A stretch of 64,000 bases of DNA from Lachnospiraceae bacterium (GCA_017444015.1 JAFSXN010000139.1:55562-119561); one strand, 5' to 3'; numbered from the stretch's first letter, positions 42,297 to 52,800 are shown. Numbers and translations are program-made. The notes: generated from the letters alone by a model not told the origin.

Positions 42297-45200
42297 ATGA
42301 CAAATCTTTTTTTCAAACGGTTGCTATCTATTTTGTTAATAATGACGTTTTTATTAATAAAACCGGTTTATCCGTTAGCTTTGGAAACCAGTATCAAGGA
42401 TATTTCCTATAGAAATCCGATCTGGAATAGTGATGGATCTGTTACATATGACTGTGTATGGTTCGGAAACTATTGGCAGAATGATACTAATGGAGACGGT
42501 ATAGCAGATACAAATGATGTTAAAGAACCTATTAAATGGAGAGTTTTGTCTGCGTCTGAGGGAGATCTTTTTCTTATCTCAGATAAAATCCTAGACGCTA
42601 ATCCATACAATACCCAATTCACTATAACAACCTGGGAAAAGTCTACAGTCAGAAGCTGGCTCAATGGATATGGCTCGAATGAGAACAATAGAGGGACTGA
42701 TTATACCTTCTCTAATTTCATAAACACTGCGTTTGACAGCTCACAGAAATCAGAAATAAAGACTACGGTTGTTGATAACAGTTCAGATCAAGCCCAATAT
42801 CAGTATAGTGACGGCGATGAAAATAATACAAACGATAAGCTTTTTTTTCTTTCCTATAAAGATTCAATAAATAGTTCCTACGGCTTCTCGGCTTCCGATA
42901 GTGTATTTAATGAGGCAAGAAAAGCAAAGACCTCGGATTTTGCCAGGGAAAGATTAGCATATACGAACAATACAGATGAATTCCTGGGAAATGGTATGTG
43001 GTGGTTGCGTTTGAGGGGAAACTCTTTTCGCACGGTCCAGGCAGTAGCTTACAATGGTTCTTCTTCATGGAGTCTTGAAGTAGATTATCCTGGCGGAGGA
43101 ATTCGCCCGGCCCTACACATTTCTCCTTCTTCAACCTTTGTTTCCTATGCGGGAACAGTCTGTACCAATGGAACCGTAAATGAAACTGAACCATCAGAGA
43201 ATTACTCGAAATGCGGCGAGAATGCATATTGGACTTATAAGGATGGGATACTGAATATTTTCGGGACCGGAAATATGTATGATTTTACGTTTGATGACGG
43301 AGAAGCAGGAGATGTTACTATTCCGTGGTGGGACGTTCATCAATGGATTACTCGGGTGAATATTGGGTCTGGTATTACCGATATAGGGGATAGTGCCTTT
43401 ATTTTTCATACAGGGCTTGAAGAGGTACATATTCCGAGGTCGGTTAAAAAGATTGATGATTCTGTGTTTTATGGTGTGCCTATCAAAGATGTTTATTACT
43501 CGGGTACAGAAGAAGAATGGAACAGAATAGCGATAGGGGCGGAAAATGAAAGCCTTGAAAATGCTACAATTCATTTTGGAAATAATCTCTTTACATTGGG
43601 AGTAAATAATAACAGTTTTCCCCATAATAAAAGAGATGGCGGAGGTTTTTATGACATAAATTCATACTTTATTAATAATGAATTCAGGGAAAGACTGTTC
43701 AATAAGGCAACGGATGGCGAAAAGGATAACCTGAAGAAGAAAATAGACAGTGAGTGGAAGGGGTCATGCTATGGTATTGCGGCCTCTATGAGCCTTGCCT
43801 ATAACGGTAATTTAAATCTTTCAGATATACAATCCGGAGCAAAGAATTATTACGAAATGAAAAAGCCTTATTTGAATACAAAGTTTCTGAGCCTTATCAA
43901 TTACTATCAGTTGTCGCAGTATGTGAGTGCTCAGGATAGGTACTCTGTTATAAATAGGCATAACGAAGGTCTTTTTGCGGATCTTAAGAATTGGCTTGGA
44001 AATAATACCCCTCTTTCAACAGTTTTACAGGGGGTTGTTGAGAATCTTAAGGATGGAAAAATAGTACAGCTGAGCTATGGACATGATGCTTCCGGGCATT
44101 CTATCCTCGCCACTGGGATCGAAGAGATTTATGTTCCGGCTGCAAATTATCATGTCTATGAAATACAGTTATATGATGAGAATACTGTTAGTAGCGATAA
44201 ACCAGCCGGAGATTTTTTGAGCTTAACTATCCCTAATGATTATTTATCATTTCGGATGACCAATTGGAAGGGAGATGTGATAGACCAGAATAATTACACA
44301 TATCTTGAATACATAACATCAGATCATATGCTTACAGCAGCAAAAGTAAGTAATTTTGGCAAACAGGATGATGCTTCAGGGCATATTTTCTTTTTGGTCA
44401 GGGCAGATGAACAGTTTGTTCTCAGAAATACTGAAGGGTTTAATTTGACATATGATGGGACGGGTTTTTCGGGAGATATGAACGTTTACTCTCTTGACCC
44501 TATCTGTAGTGATGGAGATCAAAGTGTTATATATCGTTTGGAACTTGATGGAAACAGTCAGTATATCTTTGATGATAAATCTGCAGGGTCTACAGACTTC
44601 ACAATATATGATGATACAAACTATGCAGCTCTGGAGGGTGAAAATATTTCCTGCGCTGAAATAGCGCTAGGGAAAGGCGTGTTAGTTTCCGGTGATAGTG
44701 AGTATTCTTTTACTGCATATACATCGGCAGGGGAAGAAGAGGATACCTCCAGTTTGATAGCTGTATCAGGAAATGCAACAGCTGAGACTTTTATCAGTGT
44801 TGAAGGGACGGAAGTTCGCGTTAGTTCTGAAGAGGTTCTGAATAATATTGAAACAAAAACTTATACTGATAATAAAATAATAATAGCTGACCTGAATGAT
44901 GGTGATAGAGATTTTCTAGTGAAGACAGACGGAACGGTTAGCGGAGATGATATTCCAGTTACAGGGGTATCTATTCCTGAACAGCTTAATTTAGAGATCG
45001 AAGAGAGTACAAGACTTATAGCTGAGTTGATACCTTCGAATGCTACATATAGAAGCATTTCTTGGAATTCATCGAACGACAGTGTTGCTTGGGTAAGTGA
45101 CAAGGGAGTGGTTACTGGTGTCGGAACAGGAACGGTGAGGATTACAGCAACTACTGAGGATGGAGGATATACGGCTGAGTGCCTGGTAAGGGTAGGAAAC

Positions 45201-46328
45201 AACGATCTAAATGAATTTGAAATTAACCTTCTTGCAGGAGAGACTAGGCGCTTGAGCTTTAATAATGATGGACAGTATACCTACGGTGTTAAGTGGTCTC
45301 TTGAGAGTTCAGAGCCTAAGAACTGTGTCACCGTAAAAAACGGTATAGTTACAGCTAAAAACTTAAGTAAAGGAAACACTGAGGGGAGGGCTGTGATTAA
45401 GGCTGTATACGCTTCGCAAACAGTAACGTTTAATATTTCCATTGACGGGACTGTTCCGGAGAGCAGGGAAATAAAAGATGGAAAGAAATCATTTAAATTG
45501 ACTGCTCCTAAATCAGTAAGCCTTGAGGTTGGTACTCCTAAGAAGATAAATATAGGAATTCCGGTTAATTTAAGGGAAGAATCTAAAGCCTTAAACTGTG
45601 AAATCATTACTGACGGGATCTGCGAGGTTGGCGAACCTGTATTTAATAATGCTGATCGAGGGAAGGCTTCAAGGGCTGTTATTGAGATAACGCCGATTGA
45701 GGCAGGGGCAACCTATATTGTCTGGACAATGAAGGATGACAACGGGGAGGAGACCACCGCCTGCACAAAGGTTCTGATTAAAAAACCTATGACTGAACTA
45801 AGTATTTCCGAAAAATCTGAGCAGCCACTTACGTTAAGTGTCGGGCAGGGAAAAAGACTCACCGTTGTATGCACGCCGGGAAATACTTTCCCCAATGATT
45901 TAACATTCAGTGTTAAAGGAAAGGGGATAAAGGTTTCCAAATCTGGCTATGTTTCGGCAACTATTCCCGGAGAAAGCGGAATCGTTACAGTTAAGTCAGG
46001 TAAAATATCTGAAAGTATTGAGATAAAGGTAGGCGAATATAGTGGTAACTATATCACGCTTAATAAGACTTCGGTGATTGTAGATTCGCCAGGAAAAGGC
46101 GCAAAGCCAAAGACGATAGCCTTTATGCTTATCAATTCAAAAAAGAAAGCTGATCAACCAACCATTAAATGGGAGGTTGTGAATTCGCCTGAAGGCATAA
46201 AAATAAATGAGAATGGAGTGGTCTCTGTGAGTAGTGAAGCCAATCCTGGATGTTATGAAATCATAGCGATGCCGGAGAAGGATGAGAATGATTATAATTC
46301 AGCTTCTTGCGAATTGATTGTAAAATGA
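42297..46328 (+). CDS. Secreted multi-domain protein with papain-like cysteine peptidase
   Basis: A 1343-residue exported protein. A signal peptide covers residues 1-29. Residues about 45-290 match DUF6273 (EPIKWRVLS; WEKSTVRSWLNG). A short BspA-type leucine-rich stretch follows (about 300-430; ITDIGDSAFIF; DVYYSGTEEEW). About 450-700 looks like a papain-like peptidase with Cys491 in GSCYGIAASMSL and His601 in SGHSILATGI, plus a following Asp/Asn. BIG_2 and other Ig-like domains form the rest. No sortase motif. AGAGGAT lies ahead of ATG 42297. Target proteins are unknown. Confidence 0.85.
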   Translation: MTNLFFKRLLSILLIMTFLLIKPVYPLALETSIKDISYRNPIWNSDGSVTYDCVWFGNYWQNDTNGDGIADTNDVKEPIKWRVLSASEGDLFLISDKILDANPYNTQFTITTWEKSTVRSWLNGYGSNENNRGTDYTFSNFINTAFDSSQKSEIKTTVVDNSSDQAQYQYSDGDENNTNDKLFFLSYKDSINSSYGFSASDSVFNEARKAKTSDFARERLAYTNNTDEFLGNGMWWLRLRGNSFRTVQAVAYNGSSSWSLEVDYPGGGIRPALHISPSSTFVSYAGTVCTNGTVNETEPSENYSKCGENAYWTYKDGILNIFGTGNMYDFTFDDGEAGDVTIPWWDVHQWITRVNIGSGITDIGDSAFIFHTGLEEVHIPRSVKKIDDSVFYGVPIKDVYYSGTEEEWNRIAIGAENESLENATIHFGNNLFTLGVNNNSFPHNKRDGGGFYDINSYFINNEFRERLFNKATDGEKDNLKKKIDSEWKGSCYGIAASMSLAYNGNLNLSDIQSGAKNYYEMKKPYLNTKFLSLINYYQLSQYVSAQDRYSVINRHNEGLFADLKNWLGNNTPLSTVLQGVVENLKDGKIVQLSYGHDASGHSILATGIEEIYVPAANYHVYEIQLYDENTVSSDKPAGDFLSLTIPNDYLSFRMTNWKGDVIDQNNYTYLEYITSDHMLTAAKVSNFGKQDDASGHIFFLVRADEQFVLRNTEGFNLTYDGTGFSGDMNVYSLDPICSDGDQSVIYRLELDGNSQYIFDDKSAGSTDFTIYDDTNYAALEGENISCAEIALGKGVLVSGDSEYSFTAYTSAGEEEDTSSLIAVSGNATAETFISVEGTEVRVSSEEVLNNIETKTYTDNKIIIADLNDGDRDFLVKTDGTVSGDDIPVTGVSIPEQLNLEIEESTRLIAELIPSNATYRSISWNSSNDSVAWVSDKGVVTGVGTGTVRITATTEDGGYTAECLVRVGNNDLNEFEINLLAGETRRLSFNNDGQYTYGVKWSLESSEPKNCVTVKNGIVTAKNLSKGNTEGRAVIKAVYASQTVTFNISIDGTVPESREIKDGKKSFKLTAPKSVSLEVGTPKKINIGIPVNLREESKALNCEIITDGICEVGEPVFNNADRGKASRAVIEITPIEAGATYIVWTMKDDNGEETTACTKVLIKKPMTELSISEKSEQPLTLSVGQGKRLTVVCTPGNTFPNDLTFSVKGKGIKVSKSGYVSATIPGESGIVTVKSGKISESIEIKVGEYSGNYITLNKTSVIVDSPGKGAKPKTIAFMLINSKKKADQPTIKWEVVNSPEGIKINENGVVSVSSEANPGCYEIIAMPEKDENDYNSASCELIVK

Positions 46329-46347
46329 AAATCATTTTTGGTATAAT
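46318..46347 (+). promoter_or_regulatory. Promoter of the DUF1653-GT2 operon
   Basis: TTGTAA (46318-46323), 18-bp spacer, TATAAT (46342-46347); the -35 overlaps the stop codon of the preceding gene. Confidence 0.65.
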
Positions 46348-46379
46348 CAAAAAACAGAAATTGATAAGGGGAAAAAGAC

Positions 46380-46979
46380 ATGAGGGAAATACCGAAGGAA
46401 AAGGAAGTTTACCGACATTTTAAGGGGAAATACTATCAGGTCATCGCAGTGGCCAGACATACGGAGTATGATGAGCAATTAGTGATCTACCGGCCGTTAT
46501 TTGAGGAGGGGGAGGTCTACGCGAGGCCCATTGGTTCTTTTCTGAGTGAGGTCGATAAGAATATCTATCCGGAGGCCAGACAGCAGTATCGTTTTACGCT
46601 GGCAAGCGGAGAGACTCACGGCGGCGGAAAGAGCAAAGCAAGTGGGGAGGAGCTTCTGGAGGAAAAGAAAAAGGAAGCGCCTGAGCCGAGAACGCCCGTC
46701 GAGTCCTATGAGGAGCCGGAAACGGAGATCGACTATCTGGATGATGATTCCGACAGTGTCCTGGATCCGGAGTTAGAAGCCTTCTTAGACGAGCGCTCCT
46801 ACGACCGGAAGTTGGATATCTTTATGCTCCTTCGCAAGCGGATCACGGAGGATATGCTTCAGACCATAGCCATCGACCTGGATATCCGGCTGGCCGGGGA
46901 AACGATCGAGGATCGGTGCCTCGAGGTGCTTGATTGTATCAAAACGAAAAAGAAATATGAAAGTGACAGATTGCGATGA
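46380..46979 (+). CDS. DUF1653 protein with acidic extension
   Basis: A 199-residue protein. Residues about 8-70 are a DUF1653 domain (YRHFKGKYYQVIAVARHTE; LVIYRPLFEEGEVYARP). The C-terminal 120 residues add an acidic linker and a small helical part with LEAFLDERSYDRKLDIF. The function of DUF1653 is unknown. It overlaps the glycosyltransferase gene by ATGA. Confidence 0.88.
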   Translation: MREIPKEKEVYRHFKGKYYQVIAVARHTEYDEQLVIYRPLFEEGEVYARPIGSFLSEVDKNIYPEARQQYRFTLASGETHGGGKSKASGEELLEEKKKEAPEPRTPVESYEEPETEIDYLDDDSDSVLDPELEAFLDERSYDRKLDIFMLLRKRITEDMLQTIAIDLDIRLAGETIEDRCLEVLDCIKTKKKYESDRLR

Positions 46980-47995
46980 AACTTCTATCTATAGCGGTAC
47001 CCTGCTATAATTCGCAGGATTATATGAGAAAGGCGATCGAGTGTTTGCTGCCGGGGGGCGACGACGTAGAGATCCTGATCGTGGACGACGGTTCGAAGGA
47101 CAGGACCGGAGAGATCGCTGATGAATACGCGGCAAGGTATCCCGGGATCATCAAGGCCATACACCAGGAAAATGGCGGGCATGGCGAAGCAGTGAATACC
47201 GGGATCAAAAACGCTACCGGGACTTTCTTTAAGGTCCTGGATTCCGACGACTGGTTCAAGCGGGAGGCCTATCTTCAGGTGCTTGAGAAATTGCGGGAGC
47301 TTGTCGGCAACGGAACGGTGGTCGATCTGTTTGTCTGCAATTTCGTATACGAGAAGGAGGGCAAGAAGCATAAGAAGGTTATGACGTATCATTCGGCCCT
47401 TCCGAAGAATTGTGTGTTCGGGTGGGACGATGTCCGGATCTTCAAGCCGGGACAGTATATCCTGATGCACTCGGCGATCTATCGGACAAAGCTCCTTGTG
47501 GAGTGCGGGCTGAAGCTGCCGAAGCATACCTTCTATGTGGACAACCTTTTTGTGTTCCAGCCGCTGACCCACGTTAAGACCATGTACTATATGGATGTCA
47601 ATCTTTATCGCTACTATATCGGCAGGGCGGATCAGTCTGTCAACGAGCAGATCATGATCGGGCGGGTGGACCAGCAGATCACCGTCAACAAGCTGATGAT
47701 CGACTACATGGCGCAGACCACAAGGAATCTCCGCAGAAAGCAGGAGCGTTATATGCTGAGTTATCTGGATATCATGATGACGATCTCCTCGATCCTTCTG
47801 ATCAAGGAGGGCTCCGAGGAGGCGCTGCAGAAAAAAAAGGATCTCTGGAATTATCTGAAGAATACTGATCCGAGGGATTATATCCGGCTCCGGTTCAGTC
47901 TCTGCGGGACGAATATGAATCTTCCGGGCAAGAGCGGGCGGAAGATCTCGGTGATGGAATACAGGATTGCCCAGAGGCTGGTCGGATTCAATTAA
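46976..47995 (+). CDS. Glycosyltransferase family 2
   Basis: A 339-residue protein with a GT-A fold: SIAVPCYNSQDYMRKAIE, ILIVDDGSKDRTGEIADEY, NGGHGEAVNTGIKNATG and the metal-binding VLDSDDWF. No membrane segment, so it acts on a lipid- or protein-linked acceptor at the cytoplasmic face. The acceptor and sugar are unknown; a role in surface glycans with the aminotransferase at 5727 is possible but distant. Confidence 0.92.
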   Translation: MKLLSIAVPCYNSQDYMRKAIECLLPGGDDVEILIVDDGSKDRTGEIADEYAARYPGIIKAIHQENGGHGEAVNTGIKNATGTFFKVLDSDDWFKREAYLQVLEKLRELVGNGTVVDLFVCNFVYEKEGKKHKKVMTYHSALPKNCVFGWDDVRIFKPGQYILMHSAIYRTKLLVECGLKLPKHTFYVDNLFVFQPLTHVKTMYYMDVNLYRYYIGRADQSVNEQIMIGRVDQQITVNKLMIDYMAQTTRNLRRKQERYMLSYLDIMMTISSILLIKEGSEEALQKKKDLWNYLKNTDPRDYIRLRFSLCGTNMNLPGKSGRKISVMEYRIAQRLVGFN

Positions 47996-48013
47996 AAAAG
48001 GAGAGAAGAGTAC

Positions 48014-48478
48014 ATGGAAGAGAAAATGAAGCAGGTCGGAAGAAAAATGAGCATTTATATGGGAGTGACATTATCCTTTTGTCTTTCCCTGGTAGGGAAT
48101 CTGTCCTCAGGGCGGTTTACGATTCCCGGGTTTTTACTGAGCTTTATTATCAGTACGATCATCAGCCTTTTGATCGGGTTCTTCGTTCCGATGAAGAAGG
48201 TGTCGGATAACGCGACGAAGAATATGAAGCCCGGGATCGGAAAACAGTGTATGGAGGCGTTTATCTCCGATCTGATCTATACGCCGGTGATTACGCTCTG
48301 TATGGTTTTTATGGCATGGAGGAACGCGACAAGCCACGGGGCGGAGATTCCGTTTTTACCGATGTTTCTGCGCTCTCTTGTCCTTAGTATGATCGTTGGG
48401 TTTGTCCTGATCTATTTCCTGATGCCGTTTTATCTGAAGATGATCCTTGGAAAAGAGGGACGAGGACCTGAGAAATAA
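48014..48478 (+). CDS. Four-helix membrane protein
   Basis: A 154-residue protein with four hydrophobic segments (about 15-32, 38-60, 88-105, 118-140). It vaguely resembles DUF2798-type proteins, but I am not sure. It follows the glycosyltransferase by 18 bp and ends in the first unit of the 10-bp repeat. Confidence 0.75.
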   Translation: MEEKMKQVGRKMSIYMGVTLSFCLSLVGNLSSGRFTIPGFLLSFIISTIISLLIGFFVPMKKVSDNATKNMKPGIGKQCMEAFISDLIYTPVITLCMVFMAWRNATSHGAEIPFLPMFLRSLVLSMIVGFVLIYFLMPFYLKMILGKEGRGPEK

Positions 48479-48564
48479 TTATGGCGAATTATGGTGAATT
48501 ATGGCGAATTATGGTGAATTATGGTAAAATATGGTTCGCAGCAAAATTATGGTGAATTATGGTG
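48477..48564 (+). repeat. 10-bp tandem repeats before the AAA ATPase gene
   Basis: Five units of AATTATGGYG/A run from 48477 to 48526, a sixth diverged unit (AAATATGGTT) follows, then after CGCAGCA two more units (48545-48564) and a final partial unit containing the ATG 48569. Each unit contains ATG, and GGTGA(T) is complementary to the 3' end of Firmicutes 16S rRNA beyond the core anti-Shine-Dalgarno. No AGGAGG is present for the gene. Confidence 0.85.
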
Positions 48565-48568
48565 ATTT

Positions 48569-49603
48569 ATGAAAACAAATCCGTTTTCTCTCACGTTTGG
48601 AAAGCAACCGCCCCAGTATATTTCGCGCTATGAGAGCACAGATATGATCCTGAGTGCCTTTCGGGAAGAGATACCGGTGAGTCAGATCTATCTGATTGAG
48701 GGGCTTAGGGGCAGCGGGAAAACCGTATTAATGACGACGATCAGTCAGGAGCTGCGCGAAGATAAGACCTGGATCGTAGTGGATCTGAATGCTGCCGGAA
48801 AGCTTTTGAATGATCTGGCGCATCGTCTGTATGATTCCTGCAAAGGCGTTCCGAAGCTATTAGACAAGGGTTTTAATCTGTCGGTCGCCGGAGTCGGACT
48901 TGGAATCGGGAGCGATACCTATCAGGATGAAATCAGCGTTATCAATGATCTGCTGGATGCGGCGAAGAAAAAGAAGAAAAGGATCCTGATCACGATCGAT
49001 GAGGTCGTTCATAACCAGGATATGCGAGAATTCGCCAGCCAGTTTCAGATCTGGTTAAGGGAGGATTACCCGGTATTTCTGTTGATGACCGGCTTATACG
49101 AGAATATATATGCGATCCAGAATGATGTCAGTCTGACCTTTCTGCTTCGTTCTCCCAAGGTACGTCTGACACCGCTGAGTATGCTTCAGATCAAGTCGCA
49201 ATATGAAGCAATATTTCAGATTAGCGAAGAGGAAGCGATAAAACTTGCGGAGTTGACCAAGGGTTATGCGTTTGCTTTTCAGGCCCTCGGAATGTTGTAT
49301 TGGGAGTACGGGAAGACAATGGAACTGCCGGGCATTCTGTCAAAGTTCGATGAGCTTCTGGAGGATTTTGTGTATACGAAAATCTGGAACAGCCTGTCAG
49401 AATCGGAACGGCGGATCATTCACTGTATCGATACGGATAAAGTTAAGGTTGCAAGGATTCTTGAGGTCTTATCAATGTCTGCGGGAACCTTTTCAAAATA
49501 CAGAGACGGACTTGTCAAAAGCGGGCTTCTGGTGTCAGAAACTCACGGGTATGTAGGCCTTTCGCTTCCGAGATTTTATGAGGTGACCAGATTTATGAAT
49601 TGA
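48569..49603 (+). CDS. AAA/STAND-like ATPase with winged-helix end
   Basis: A 344-residue ATPase related to ORC1/STAND-type proteins common in Clostridia. Walker A is GLRGSGKT (45-52), Walker B ILITIDEV (139-146). Residues about 190-260 form the lid domain; the C-terminal 75 residues look like a winged helix (ILEVLSMSAGTFSKYRDGL). No transmembrane part. Cellular role is unknown; defence or mobile-element functions are known in related families. The start region consists of tandem repeats, which could affect its expression. Confidence 0.85.
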   Translation: MKTNPFSLTFGKQPPQYISRYESTDMILSAFREEIPVSQIYLIEGLRGSGKTVLMTTISQELREDKTWIVVDLNAAGKLLNDLAHRLYDSCKGVPKLLDKGFNLSVAGVGLGIGSDTYQDEISVINDLLDAAKKKKKRILITIDEVVHNQDMREFASQFQIWLREDYPVFLLMTGLYENIYAIQNDVSLTFLLRSPKVRLTPLSMLQIKSQYEAIFQISEEEAIKLAELTKGYAFAFQALGMLYWEYGKTMELPGILSKFDELLEDFVYTKIWNSLSESERRIIHCIDTDKVKVARILEVLSMSAGTFSKYRDGLVKSGLLVSETHGYVGLSLPRFYEVTRFMN

Positions 49604-49617
49604 ATATATGGTATAGG

Positions 49618-49645
49618 AAAGGCAGCGGGGAACCGCTGCCTTTTT
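49618..49645 (+). terminator. Intrinsic terminator of the AAA ATPase gene
   Basis: AAAGGCAGCGG (49618-49628), GGAA tetraloop, CCGCTGCCTTT and further T's; 15 bp after the stop codon. Confidence 0.9.
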
Positions 49646-49701
49646 GCGTTATACAGTTGAAAAGTAAGGATATTCAGCTCGACAATAGTTTATGCACTGG
49701 G

Positions 49702-49730
49702 TTGTATAAAATATGCATATGTGTTAAAAT
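49702..49730 (+). promoter_or_regulatory. Promoter of the FecR/cyclase operon
   Basis: TTGTAT (49702-49707), 17-bp spacer ending in TGt, TAAAAT (49725-49730): a good -35/extended -10 pair. About 100 bp of untranslated leader follow. Confidence 0.65.
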
Positions 49731-49817
49731 AATTGTGAATATTTTGTGAAAACGGGTAGAGATTATCTGATATAGGATATTAAAAGACATACACTATTGT
49801 TGAGGCAGATATACATG

Positions 49818-49832
49818 CTCCGGTAGCCGGAG
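49818..49832 (+). promoter_or_regulatory. Small hairpin covering the ribosome binding site
   Basis: CTCCGG (49818-49823), TAG loop, CCGGAG (49827-49832). The GGAG of the second arm is the only Shine-Dalgarno-like sequence for ATG 49839, so the hairpin would hide it. Either this start is regulated or translation begins at ATG 49878, which has AAGG six bases ahead. Confidence 0.45.
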
Positions 49833-49838
49833 TCGTAT

Positions 49839-52800
49839 ATGAGCATTATTCCAGGGTGGCAAAGATCAAGGTACGTTATGAGCAATACAAAAAAAGGCAG
49901 CACGTCTGAAAAACCAGGGAACAACAAAAAGGAAAGATCCGAAAGGAGAGAGAACAGCTTACAGAATGAGTACCGTCAATCGGTGAAGCTGTTGTTGATG
50001 ATCTTCGGGTTTGTTACTGCGCTCGTCATAGGAATCTATTTTCTGTCGGAGAGCAGATATTCGGCGGCGACGATGCGGCTTCGCCGGATCGAGGGGACCG
50101 TGCGTCTGGAGGCAGAGGGCAGCGCAAGAACTATCCTCAGGAATATGAAGCTTCATGACGGGAATGCCCTGAATACGGACGAACAAAGCCTTGCGTCGAT
50201 CAGTTTGGACGATACCAAGCTCGTTACTCTGGAAGAGCTTTCGCGCGCTGAGTTTTATCAGAAGAAAAAGGAGTTAGAGCTTAAACTGACGGACGGAAGG
50301 CTTTATTTTGATGTAAGCAAAAAGCTGGAGGATGATGAAACCTTCGATATACGTACCTCGACCATGGTTGTCGGGATCCGCGGAACGACCGGCTACGTTT
50401 GTGTGGATGAAGAGGGACACGACGGGATCTTTCTGTTAGACGGGAAAGTGCACCTGACCGGGATCAACCCCGTCACCGGAGAAACAAAGGAAATTGATAT
50501 CGAGGCGGGAGAGCGGGCATGGACTTATCTGTATTATGACAGAGAAAAGGATACCGTTACCTTTGAAAAGGAGGAGCTTTCGGAGGAGGATATCCCGGTT
50601 TCTGTCGTTGTGAAGCTCGTAGAGGACGAAGCGCTTCTGGATCAGGTCTGCGAGGAGACCGGCTGGGATAAGGAAAAGCTGCTTGATATCGCCGAAGAAG
50701 CGAATGAAGAGGATATTTACGGAGACAGCGAGATCTCCGTGCTGCATTATAAGAACAGGGAAGCTGTCAGACGCTGGGAAATCGAAGAAGAGCTTATAGC
50801 GGATGCAGAGGGAGGCGCAGATCAGGCTTTTGCGTCCGGGGCACCGACACCTGCCGCCGTTACTTCGGAGCCGATACCTTCGCCGACTCCTGTAGTGACG
50901 GAAACGGAAACGATAACAACTGCGGAAGAGACTTCCACTCAAACGTCTACGGAATCCGGGACGGGAACGGTAACCTCCGTTCCTACGCCGACATCAGCGC
51001 TGCGAAGCAGCAATACAGGAACGACGACTTCAAATACGACGACAACGACAACTACGACAACTACGCCTGCGTCTTCCGTTACCGGTTCGCCGTCTTCCGG
51101 CGGGACGACGGGATCAGGTTCGGGGTCCGGCGTTACTACAACGATCATCGAAACAGTGATCGAACCGACGACGACGGTCTCGAATCCGGATTCGACGGAA
51201 ACACAGCAGACCGAGGATTCGTCCTCCGAGGATGAGCAGGAGGAAACACCCAGAAGAAGGGTTACACCTACCGTCGCTCCGGTTGTGAGTAGAGTACCTA
51301 CGACGACACCGGAGATCACGACAGCGCCGGAGATCACGACAGCGCCGGAAATCACAACGGCACCGACGATCACCGCAGAGCCTACGCAGTTAGTGACCGC
51401 AGTTCCGACAGTTGTTACAGGTTCGGGGATAACAGCGACTCCGTCAACACCGACTGCGGAGCCGGGCGTTACAGGTACGCCGACCGGTACTCCTGAGCCG
51501 ACTGAATCTGATACAATATACGTTGAGGGTATGATTACCTGGGTCGATTTAGAGGGTGCCTCGCATCCGCTTCCGACGATCAATCTAAAGAGGGACGGAG
51601 TAACAGTTGATTCGAAGGGGGCAACGGGAAATGAATTTACCTTTGGACCTCTGGACAAATATGATTCGGAGGATTCCGGTCACAGGTATACCTATTCGAT
51701 CGAGGCTGTTGAGCTGACAGATTATATCGTAGTTATCGGGTCGCCTGAACAGGATGTCGCGGATGATGGCGGTACGATCTACAGCTATGAGATCACAGCG
51801 ACCAGAAAGGATGAATTTATCAGTATTTACGGCGACCTCGGCTGGAATGATTCGGGGAATGTATCGGAGCGTCCGATGCCGGTGATTTTGCTGTATGCTG
51901 ACGGCGAGTATAAGAAGAGTTATACCGCGGGGACGACAGATTCGGAATATGCCTTCGAAAATCTGCTGCGATACCGGAACGCGAATGGTGTATTGAAGGA
52001 GGTCACGTATTCTGTTTTATCGGATGAGCTGACGGGCTACTCTGTCACGCCGACGAGCGGCTATACGATCTCCCTGGAGTCCGGAAAGACTTCCTATGAG
52101 GGTAATACCTTTACATATACGCCGTCGATGATCAGTATTGCCAAGGTAGACAAGAGCAGTAAAGATAGCCTTGCAGGAGCGACATTAAGGCTTACACGAG
52201 TCTCGACCGGCTTAGAGGTAGAAAGCTGGACATCTACCGACAAACCGCACTCCGTTATGGCTTTGATTCAGGGAGAGCAGTACATGCTTACGGAGTCCAA
52301 AGCTCCGGAAGGGTATTATACTGCGGAAGCTGTCACCTTTACCGTAACCGGAGATGAACAGGCGATCACTATGGAAGACGAGCCTGTTATCGGCAGCTTA
52401 CGTCTGACCACAGTGGATTCGGAGACGAAAGTTCCGATCGCTGGAGCTTTATACAGAATCTGCAATGTGTCAGGAGAAGCATTGACTATGGTGGATGCGG
52501 GTACAGCAGGTGAGTATGAATACAGTTCAGCCGGAAATTTAGAACAGCTGCTGACATCATCGGAAGGGATACTGCGTGTAAGCGGGCTGCCGTATGGAAC
52601 GTACTATGCTGAGGCAGTATCGGTACCAGAGGGGTATTCTGCTCCTTCATCGCGTTCAATCTTTACAATTTCCGTGGCCGGAACAGGCGCACAGGTCAGA
52701 TATGAGCTTGCAAAGAAAACCGGAAGTGTGACGCTGTCAGTTGTGTCGGATATGGGAAATCCGATTGTGGGTGTAGAGTTTGAACTGTATTCAAAAATGC

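Noticed and set aside
48481-48555. 24-codon leader peptide frame through the 10-bp repeats
   Set aside because: It exists only because the repeat lacks stops in any frame; there is no ribosome binding site, so I list the repeat but not a gene.
48477-48564. Short repeats resembling a CRISPR array
   Set aside because: Units are 10 bp and adjacent, with no spacers; no cas genes are near.
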